Assembly: GCA_947177925.1 (NCBI GenBank)
Contig: CAMWWJ010000023.1
Location: 1-18,654 of the forward strand
DNA from: an uncultured Lachnospiraceae bacterium
GTDB taxonomy: Bacteria; Bacillota; Clostridia; Lachnospirales; Lachnospiraceae
Direction of reading: 5' to 3'
Length of the DNA stretch: 18,654 bases
Shown here: piece after piece, positions 13,601 to 18,654 of the stretch
How the letters are laid out: each line of letters opens with the position of its first letter
Numbering within the stretch: position 1 is the first letter of the stretch
The notes under the pieces: generated by a model
The model's input: the letters and a program-made list of their open reading frames with translations, nothing else
Databases searched by the model: none
Told to the model about the DNA's origin: nothing
Made by a program: the position numbers and the translations under genes

Positions 13601-15293
13601 CTTCTGGTGACAAACGGAAATTAATTTCCATTTTCATTCCGAATCCATAGTTAAGCGCATTTACATTGCCGTTTGTTATGTCAGGATCGTCAAATGGGAA
13701 GAAGTTTCCATCTGTTGTTTTATGTCCACTCGTATATCCAAAAACCCGTTTGTTTGGATCCCCGGATTCGGTGGTATCAGAGTCCTTTAGAAAATATTCC
13801 TTGCTCTCCTTATCTTGCATGATTCTCATGTTTGTGGTTTTGCTGTTAAATGTCCAATAGTCATTGTCCTTTGTAAAAGGAAAAGATACGGAAGGATAAA
13901 CCTTGCCAAGTTTGGTATTAAATGAGTTTGCACCTTCTAGAAAGTCCTTGTTAAAAAACGGAGCATCTACACCTTTACGCATTTGAAGTTCGCCGTCTGA
14001 CAGGGAAGTATATACTAATCCTTGTGTGGCAACTGAGGTATTATGAGTATGCTTACCACCTTCTATACAGGAACCACAACCTTCCCGATATTCAGAATTA
14101 TTAATGTGATAAAACTTGTCTTTATTGTCTTTATAGCCATATAAATTCAAATCGTTCCCAATATCCCCAAAATAAGGTGTACTAGGCTCATCTTTTACCC
14201 ATTGGAAATGTCCAAAATATAGAGGATTGTTCACGTTATTATTACTGTAATAGTCGCTTAAAGCAATATTGAACAGCTTGTGAGTTAAGTAAGTCCTGTT
14301 ATTATAACCTAATGTGGGCGGATGGGACGATTCTGTGCCAATACTTCCTCTGTCGATTCCGTTAAGCTCCTTATCGGAAAAATAATCAAAAAAGGTAGTA
14401 TTTATATATAATTTATGATTGTCCTGAACCTCTGTGCCGGTGGGAGTATAGGGAATCTTATCTCCTTTGTCAGTAATCGTATGAACTTCCCCCCAGAAAC
14501 CGCCTCTGCGCTTGTCAGCGTCATTTATAATCCGGTTGCCGTTCATCCATTGCTCCTTATACACACACTGGTCTCCATTATCTGCATAAAAGCAGGGACT
14601 GGCGAAATCGTCAGGATCAGGAATCGTTAATTCCTTTGTACAGGAACCGCCTGCACGATAATTTGTTGAGCTTATCTCAGGATAGCTTGCGAATACAATA
14701 CGGTCGTATCTTGAATCTAATTCTTTGGACCACACATCTGCCCATGTATTGGCTCCTTCCTTAAGGGGGTCCTTCTTGTCCATCTCGCCGCTGTCTGACT
14801 CGGAAGTACCATCTTTCCATGCATAATAATATACCTTGGAGCCGTCAGCTTTAAAGGGTATACTGTTATTGGAGTCCTGTAATACATTTCCAGCATCATC
14901 CGAATAATTCACCTTAGACTGGGTGGCATCAAAATAAATGGTCCGCTTACCCGCACCTGCTTTCAGGTCAATTTCAGCAGAGCCTGGGGCAATATCCCCA
15001 TCCTGCTCTGTGTCAGAAGCAGTATTGCCGGAAATGGAGCCGGATTTTGAAGTGGTATCCATTTCTGCTGCAGATTTTGATTTCCCAACAGGGTTTGTCT
15101 TATCTGCTGGCACGTCTTCGCTAGTTGATTTTGCCTCAGTGGAAGGCGCTGCGTCATCGGAGGATTCCAATTGTACGGTATCCGTGGACTTGGCGGTATC
15201 TTCCTCGGCGAAAACGGATATTATGGAGCTGTTAGTAATTAAAAGCATGAAAGCTGCTAACAGACAGAATATCCTTTTTCTGTGCTTGGTCAT
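10608..15293 (-). CDS. Large LPKTG-anchored pilin-like surface protein with fibro-slime domain and repeats
   Basis: This protein of 1561 residues is likely the major fibre or adhesin of the locus. An N-terminal signal peptide (KHRKRIFCLLAAFMLLI, then VFAEE) leads into a Ser/Thr/Asp-rich spacer. A fibro-slime-type domain (about 500-700) contains NFSGDDDIWIFIDGNLVLDI near residue 580 and HTLTMYYMERGLWESNMYVS. Three related repeat domains begin near residues 944, 1096 and 1228 (each opening with TGAIA). A Pro-rich linker (PDPTPDPTPDPTP) and a SpaA/Cna-B-like domain (about 1385-1480, TKVDAKDSDKTLSGATFRL then YRLRETKAPSGYVL) follow. The end has LPKTGG at about 1526, a membrane helix and KKKNRQ. 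I chose the ATG at 15293, with AAGGAG ten bases upstream, over an in-frame ATG at 15314 that overlaps this site. The pilus-type sortase at 15607-16611 would polymerise it or attach it to the wall. Confidence 0.88.
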   Translation of the reverse strand: MTKHRKRIFCLLAAFMLLITNSSIISVFAEEDTAKSTDTVQLESSDDAAPSTEAKSTSEDVPADKTNPVGKSKSAAEMDTTSKSGSISGNTASDTEQDGDIAPGSAEIDLKAGAGKRTIYFDATQSKVNYSDDAGNVLQDSNNSIPFKADGSKVYYYAWKDGTSESDSGEMDKKDPLKEGANTWADVWSKELDSRYDRIVFASYPEISSTNYRAGGSCTKELTIPDPDDFASPCFYADNGDQCVYKEQWMNGNRIINDADKRRGGFWGEVHTITDKGDKIPYTPTGTEVQDNHKLYINTTFFDYFSDKELNGIDRGSIGTESSHPPTLGYNNRTYLTHKLFNIALSDYYSNNNVNNPLYFGHFQWVKDEPSTPYFGDIGNDLNLYGYKDNKDKFYHINNSEYREGCGSCIEGGKHTHNTSVATQGLVYTSLSDGELQMRKGVDAPFFNKDFLEGANSFNTKLGKVYPSVSFPFTKDNDYWTFNSKTTNMRIMQDKESKEYFLKDSDTTESGDPNKRVFGYTSGHKTTDGNFFPFDDPDITNGNVNALNYGFGMKMEINFRLSPEGTIKDIDHKELPIMFNFSGDDDIWIFIDGNLVLDIGGGHGVVNGNINFADKTATVGGFFNGYNSAVKTSTGEEETNVYHFDNIFPKEDNTKQHTLTMYYMERGLWESNMYVSFNFPDNNVFSAEKEVKTTGINPLFTNDTFENNVKNLVFDLDIRNLATHYDPLTVNEMIELASGVGFIMRQEYISDYGSVDEGKAMPVNGAKYNLFAKDSNGKETSVGDGDGNRVTNGVISLKDKQLARFTNKFRRGSYIVVTEKTSSMMKELSGLSGADAEQLLTNVFDTKYTIFSKDLPVSQADLKRNTDWVTGSYLDSLVDRSGVTANDGRTEKFPENVTDMNGKEITHNTKITERPENAILFRNYIDTDSETIEMDLRVKYTNSFKTGAIAIEKAQADGSAALDPNTIYRFKVTFDNVAGLQLEDEWLDPDHPTADNREDNFIEKTYELKLGDDPIILTGIPAGTKYTIKEETPADDSKLDSVKDSLAGATVPTGVGKDIAAVSLKDREVKGTVTADEITSTVQTFTFNNYIEPEIETGAIAVKKAQAENSADLDPNTEYSFSITFDNVTDPNWNNTSTFTLKLNGEKTFTGIPAGTKYTIKEEEDTPDKSKLESVKDSLAGATVPTGVGKDIAAVSLKDREVKGTVTADEITSTVQTFTFHNYKEEAIKTGAIAITKAQATGSADLEADYRFTITFNNMTDPNWKDTLDSSYQVAVDGTIQKTFTLKSGNTEKIVGIPAGTIYTIKEEAPTDGSTLKSVTDSLANGTVPTGVGKDTATFTANVVSGTVTADNTTATVQTFTFYNMKEKIPDPTPDPTPDPTPVEPKTTSIKLTKVDAKDSDKTLSGATFRLEKLTSDGSVDNGFTPQELTTPKNGVITFKGLSDGVYRLRETKAPSGYVLLKDPAVITIKDGKYTLENNGERTITNNTISFVIKNNKQADPPKETPKDPPKEAPKNNTPIAKIFSLPKTGGIGTILYTLIGVACMGGVIVFFYMRKKKNRQ
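11634..11759 (-). repeat. 126-bp direct repeat within the pilin gene, copy A
   Basis: This segment is base-for-base identical to 12033-12158, 399 bp away (exactly 133 codons). It encodes the end of a repeat domain (TVPTGVGKDIAAVSLKDREV and following). A third, diverged counterpart lies around 11215-11330. Perfect identity implies recent duplication or gene conversion. Confidence 0.95.
12033..12158 (-). repeat. 126-bp direct repeat within the pilin gene, copy B
   Basis: Identical partner of 11634-11759. The identity stops at 12159 (A versus G at 11760) and similarity continues beyond. The in-frame 399-bp period would allow loss or gain of a whole domain by recombination. Confidence 0.95.
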
Positions 15294-15404
15294 TGTTGCA
15301 TCTCTCCTTTGCATTATTATTTAGATATATTGTTATATTACAAAAAAGCTACACCCCATTAATTTTTTATGGCATAAAAATCCGTGCAACTTGTCTTGAC
15401 TTTC

Positions 15405-15433
15405 AGTATAACATATGTGAAAATAAAAAACTA
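15405..15433 (-). promoter_or_regulatory. Possible promoter of the large pilin gene
   Basis: On the minus strand TATACT (15410-15405) lies 17 nt after TAGTTT (15433-15428). The -10 is good and the -35 is poor. It would give a leader of about 105 nt. The 15315-15534 gap holds nothing else I can support. Confidence 0.35.
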
Positions 15434-15534
15434 TATTCTTTTTAGATAATGTTTGTGTCAGCCCCTACGTCCTCATACCAAAACCCCTTGATTATAAACC
15501 AAAAAGCAAACTAGGTGATAATTAAATCAACATA

Positions 15535-15565
15535 TTGTAAACTACTACAGGGAAGTGGTTAACAA
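15535..15565 (+). promoter_or_regulatory. Orphan BirA operator (unit 2 copy)
   Basis: TTGTAAAC (15535-15542), 15 nt, GTTAACAA (15558-15565): the same operator as at 9663-9693, with an aligned flank back to about 15493. The -35 that reads TTGACA in unit 1 is altered to a TGATA-like sequence here. No bioY follows, so the site controls nothing obvious. Confidence 0.8.
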
Positions 15566-15599
15566 TTACAAAACGTTAAAAAAAGCAGGCTTGAATTAG
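15566..15599 (+). pseudogene. bioY remnant: last codons fused to the operator
   Basis: Directly after the operator comes the very end of bioY, corresponding to the last 11 codons (ITKRLKKAGLN) and TAG, with one base missing. About 600 bp, including the ribosome binding site and almost the whole gene, are deleted. The joint lies in a short ATT sequence found at both parental ends. It identifies this place as a deleted second copy of bioY. Confidence 0.85.
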
Positions 15600-15608
15600 C
15601 CTGCTTTT
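15581..15608. terminator. Bidirectional terminator after the intact sortase gene
   Basis: AAAAGCAGGC (15581-15590) and GCCTGCTTTT (15599-15608), 10-bp stem, identical to the element at 10316-10343. It overlaps the sortase stop codon and would also block any rightward transcription from the orphan operator region. Confidence 0.85.
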
Positions 15609-16611
15609 ACTTTTTCTTTAACCCAATCATGCATACGATAAATAGTATGGCTAAAAATAGGATTCCCGCAATAGGAACGTATCGGTCTATCAGAATTTGC
15701 TGCTGTGAGGAAGAAATCCCCTCTTCCGTCTGAGAAAAGGAAGACGAATCGTTTCCTGGGGTTTCTGTCTGAAGTGTACTATTATCAGAAGGTTCTGTTT
15801 CTGCTTCCAAATTTTGAGAGGCATCTGTTTCTCCCTCTACATTTTTGAGAGCATCCATTTCTACTCCAAAGGTCCGCTCACAATATACCACATACCGATG
15901 GCTGTTTTGGCGGTAAGGATGGCAGGTAAATAAAGTAAGCATGTCTGCACCCGGCTGAATCAGGATTTTATTGATTTCGTCAGGAAGGATGATTTCTGTC
16001 TTACAGACCTGATAGATTAAAGTATCCCAGGGAGTTGTGATGGCAACCAAATCCCCTATTTTAAGCTTTTGAATATCCCGAAACATGGGAATTCCCTGAT
16101 AGCCCCTGTGGGCAGCTAATACCACATTGGTATTGATGCCGCCAATGGGCAAGGAGGTCTGTCCCAGATGAACAGCTCCTTTTGCCAGATTTTCCTCATT
16201 TGCACCAAGATAAACAGGAAGTTCCACATCCATGGAAGGAATGGTCAAATAGCCAATGATGTTATCGGACAATCCGTATTCGGTCAGGTCAAAGCTGGCA
16301 GACTCATAGGAAAAAGGATCTGTCAGATCTTTTTGCTTGTTTTCATAAAGGGTTTGATTGTATAGGGACATTTCCTCATATAAATCAGGAAGTATATCCT
16401 CATTTTCTGAAATACGGTCCATTGATACGGATGGCTTTTGTATTTTTTCAGTTGTCTGTTTGGAAAGTCCTTTCATTTCATCCTTATAGCTGTCCAGCAC
16501 ATGGTTTGTACTGTAGTCATAATACCAGCTCTTAGCAAGAGGATAACAAAAAATAGCGGCTCCTGCCAGAAAAACAAGACAGGCAGCTATCGTAATCAAT
16601 TTATCCTTCAT
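15607..16611 (-). CDS. Class C (pilus-type) sortase
   Basis: This 334-residue membrane transpeptidase has helices at both ends (about 5-25 and 311-331). It carries the class C lid motif DPF at 98-100. Catalytic residues are His168 in LAAHRGY, Cys230 in TLFTC and Arg239 in NSHRY. It should cleave LPXTG proteins and link them through lysines into pili or onto the wall. The natural substrate is the LPKTG protein at 10608-15293, which carries Cna-B/SpaA-like domains. A spacer of about 60 residues rich in Ser, Thr and Glu sits between the catalytic domain and the C-terminal helix. AAGGAG lies eight bases before the ATG. It lies downstream of the degenerate pilin copy and not directly next to the intact one; unit 1's own sortase is lost, so this gene is probably the only local source. 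Confidence 0.93.
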   Translation of the reverse strand: MKDKLITIAACLVFLAGAAIFCYPLAKSWYYDYSTNHVLDSYKDEMKGLSKQTTEKIQKPSVSMDRISENEDILPDLYEEMSLYNQTLYENKQKDLTDPFSYESASFDLTEYGLSDNIIGYLTIPSMDVELPVYLGANEENLAKGAVHLGQTSLPIGGINTNVVLAAHRGYQGIPMFRDIQKLKIGDLVAITTPWDTLIYQVCKTEIILPDEINKILIQPGADMLTLFTCHPYRQNSHRYVVYCERTFGVEMDALKNVEGETDASQNLEAETEPSDNSTLQTETPGNDSSSFSQTEEGISSSQQQILIDRYVPIAGILFLAILFIVCMIGLKKK

Positions 16612-16647
16612 AACGAAGCTCCTTTATCATATCATTTTCATGTTTCC

Positions 16648-16677
16648 ATTATATTTCATTTTCGGTGGAAAACACAA
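16648..16677 (-). promoter_or_regulatory. Possible sortase promoter
   Basis: On the minus strand a perfect TATAAT (16653-16648) lies 18 nt after TTGTGT (16677-16672). It sits between the pilin-remnant terminator and the sortase ribosome binding site, so the sortase may be expressed on its own. The -35 is weak. Confidence 0.45.
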
Positions 16678-16694
16678 TACAAAATATGGAAAAA

Positions 16695-16724
16695 GGAGAG
16701 GCCGGCTATATGCCGAACCTCTCC
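16695..16724 (-). terminator. Terminator between the pilin remnant and the sortase
   Basis: GGAGAGG (16695-16701) pairs with CCTCTCC (16718-16724), extended by an inner CGGC/GCCG stem. The minus-strand exit reads TTTTTCC. It is equivalent to 10551-10583. Confidence 0.8.
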
Positions 16725-16733
16725 GCTTCATTT

Positions 16734-18134
16734 TTATGCCTTCTTTTTCTTTTTTATATAGAAGAATACAATCACACTGCTCATGCATGCAACACCAATC
16801 AATGTATAAAGAATGGTTCCGATGCCGCCTGTCTTTGGCAGGCTGAAAATCTTTGCAGCTGGAGTGCTTGCCAGGGAATCCGTTACCGATTTCAGAGTGC
16901 TGCCGTCAGTAGACGCAGCCTTGCTGATAGTGTATTCCGTTCCGGCAGGAATGCCTGTAAAGGTTTTTGTTTCCCCTGATTTTAAAGTAAAGGTCTGTTG
17001 AATCTTGTTATCGTCTGTCACCTGATAAGAGGCATCCAGAGTATCCTCAAGCTTTAAGCCTGCTACGTTGTCAAAGGTTACTGTGAAGCTGTAGCTGGTG
17101 TTTGGATCCAAGGCTGCTGAGCCGTCTGCCTATGCCTTTGTAATGGCAATTGCCCCGGTCTTAAAGCTGTTGGTGTATTTTACCCTTAAATCCATTTCGA
17201 TTGTTTCACTGTCAGTGTCGATGTAATTTCTGAATAAAATAGCATTTTCCGGCATTTCGGTAATGGTAGTGTGGGTGATTGGAGTGCCATTCATATCTGA
17301 AGCGCCTGATGGAAATTTTTCTGTTCTTCCATCATTTGCCGCCACACCGGGCCGGTCCTTTAGAGAGCTTAAGGAGCTTCCTTTTACCCAGTAGGTATCA
17401 CCCTGCAGGTCGGCCTGTGAAACTTCCACATCTTTGCTGTAAATCGTATATTTCGTGTCAAAAACATCGGTTAATAATTGCTCGGCAGCATCGCCGGATA
17501 ATCCGGAAAGAGTTTTCATCATGGAGCTTGTTTTTTCGGTCACCACTATGTAGCTGCCCCGTCTGAATTTATTGGTAAGTTTTGCAAGCTGTTTATCCTT
17601 TAAGCCGATAACATTGTTTGCTACCCTGCTGTCTTCGGCTACCAGAGTTTCGCTGCCATTGGAACCCCTTGCAAAAAGATTGTATTTTGCACCATTGGCA
17701 GGCTCCGCTTTTCCGGATGTTACTGAACCGTAATCTGAAATGGATTCCTGCCGCATGATAAAGCCGACTCCGGAAGCCAGTTGAATCATTTCGTCTACTG
17801 TACGGGGACCATGACTGCCGCCCATGTCTAAAGCTAATTTTCCGTCAATGAAAATCCAGATATCGTCATCACCGGAAAAGTTAAACGTAATATCTTGGGA
17901 ATTGCCTGACGTGTCTTTAATAATAGTACCGTCTGGTGTCAAACGGAAATTAATTTCCATTTTCATTCCGAATCCATAGTTCAATGAATTTGTGTTGCCA
18001 CTTGTATCTGCATCATCAAACGGAAAGAAATGGGAGTTGGCTGTTGGATACTTATTTGTGTATCCTTTAATGGAATCCGTACTTTCTTTCAGGAAATAAT
18101 GGTCATTGTCTTTGTCATAAGTCATGCGCAGGTT
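16734..18134 (-). pseudogene. Degenerate second pilin copy with deletions and an in-frame TAG
   Basis: This is a shortened paralogue of the 1561-residue protein. It begins NLRMTYDKDNDHYFL and keeps half of the fibro-slime domain up to LDMGGSHG. It then jumps about 120 residues to TVDEMIQLASG and continues to KTGAIAITKA. There the CAG of the intact copy is TAG (17132-17130). The same frame resumes, gives one repeat domain, then jumps from SVTDSLAS to PAAKIFSLPKTGG, the anchor helix and KKKKKA. So the signal peptide, first third, two repeats and SpaA domain are missing. Frame is preserved across every junction, which is notable. Upstream it is fused to a transposase fragment, so even readthrough product would lack an export signal. 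Confidence 0.85.
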
Positions 18135-18563
18135 CTCATAGGTTTCACTTACAAATCCGCTTTCTGCTGCTGAAAAAACTTTTTCGTAGACTGGAAGGGG
18201 CATCTTTCCGGATTCGGACAGCACTGCCGCTTCAATTGTCAGGTAACCCTGTGTAATCTCACCGGTGCTCCCGTCACGTATTTCAGAAGGGGCTTCCAGT
18301 TTGCGGCTTGCAGGTTTTGCAATATCTGAATTATCAATGACAATCACCGCATAATCTTCTTTTATGTGCCGCTTTACAAGGGTAATATCTTCTTTCAGGG
18401 AACGCGCAATCTCGCTCAAGTGCACTTTGTTTCCCGCAAGAATGCCATAAATCATCTGATGGACAAATTTCTGCTGTGGGCGTTTTAATCCATGTGAGAT
18501 TTTTGTAGCAAAGTTTGTAAAATCCCTTTTTATTTCGTAACCTAATCTGTTATAATTAATCAT
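18135..18563 (-). mobile_element. Truncated IS4-like DDE transposase fused in frame to the pilin remnant
   Basis: From the ATG at 18563 (an in-frame ATG at 18584 is also possible) the product reads MINYNRLGYEIKRDFTNFAT, then HQMIYGILAGNKVHLSEIARSL, VIVIDNSDIAKPASRKLEAP and MPLPVYEKVFSAAESGF. This matches the N-terminal third of IS4-family-like transposases, with VIDNSD holding the first catalytic aspartate. The second Asp and the Glu are absent. The frame runs on into pilin sequence near 18134. The remaining bases to the window end (18564-18654) probably belong to the left end of this element; I could not identify its inverted repeat, and the right end is gone. Confidence 0.7.
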
Positions 18564-18654
18564 GCAAAAACACGGGAAACTCAAAAAGACAAAAAGCGCC
18601 AGCTCTGAAGAATAAAAACTTTTCGCACTAAATTTCTTTTGTATATAGCTGTTT

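Larger units (their letters stand above)
9620..13832. repeat. Tandem duplication, unit 1 (part that aligns to unit 2)
   Basis: This spans promoter/operator, bioY, sortase remnant and pilin up to the point where unit 2 is cut by the transposase. Matching landmarks with unit 2, in the same order, are the BirA operator, the bioY end with bidirectional terminator, the sortase start, the GGAGAGG hairpin, the LPKTGG anchor, the TGAIA repeat start and the fibro-slime core. Near-identical stretches over 100 bp occur, for example 12470-12560 with 17160-17250. Confidence 0.85.
15493..18134. repeat. Tandem duplication, unit 2
   Basis: This is the second copy of the bioY-sortase-pilin unit, in the same orientation as unit 1. 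It has lost nearly all of bioY and much of the pilin but keeps the complete sortase. Deletion ends coincide with short sequences shared between the two parental ends, which suggests slippage-type deletion. Confidence 0.85.

Noticed and set aside
15391..15425. TTGACT on the plus strand as a promoter
   Set aside because: No acceptable -10 lies at 16-18 nt, and no gene on that strand follows except the deleted bioY stub.
16734..17111. Separate small LPKTG protein starting at MDPN
   Set aside because: It has no signal peptide or ribosome binding site; it is the in-frame continuation of the pilin remnant after the TAG at 17130-17132.

Overview
The window looks like a chromosomal segment from a gut-type, low-to-mid-GC Firmicute, most likely a member of the Lachnospiraceae. 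The reasons are strong AGGAGG-type ribosome binding sites, A/T-rich intrinsic terminators, a BirA-type biotin operator before bioY, an LPKTG pilin with a class C sortase, and the general codon use. The genus is an inference and no rRNA or tRNA gene is present to anchor it.

Left part (1-9178, all + strand). A CPBP-family membrane protease (62-931) is closed off by a strong terminator. It is followed by a tightly packed eight-gene cluster (1166-9178; gaps of at most 44 nt, one 8-nt overlap): a two-enzyme peptidoglycan hydrolase (amidase plus GH24 lysozyme) without a signal peptide, two DUF2589 proteins around a small unknown protein, another small unknown protein, a STAS-domain anti-sigma-factor antagonist, a GNAT acetyltransferase, and a large membrane sensor carrying a PP2C (SpoIIE/RsbU-like) phosphatase fused to an RsbW-like ATPase domain. 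This looks like a signal-controlled partner-switching module wired to a phage-like lysin and DUF2589 proteins. I know of no described function for this combination, and no holin or other phage gene is visible.

Middle (9179-9700). A compact locus with two facing consensus promoters lies here: a leftward transcript carrying a 49-codon ORF behind a Shine-Dalgarno site buried in a hairpin, and a short rightward RNA of about 100 nt that overlaps the end of that ORF and stops at a terminator. The layout is that of a type I toxin-antitoxin locus.

Right part (9640-18654). A bioY gene under a BirA operator converges on a sortase gene that follows a large LPKTG surface protein. This unit is present twice in tandem, and the two copies have decayed in a complementary way. 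Unit 1 keeps bioY and the 1561-residue pilin-like protein, but its sortase is reduced to a frameshifted, internally deleted remnant. Unit 2 keeps an intact class C sortase, while its bioY is reduced to the operator joined to the last codons. Its pilin is a shrunken pseudogene carrying in-frame deletions and one in-frame TAG, and is fused at its 5' end to an IS4-like transposase fragment. The working locus therefore seems to be assembled from both units: bioY and pilin from unit 1, sortase from unit 2.
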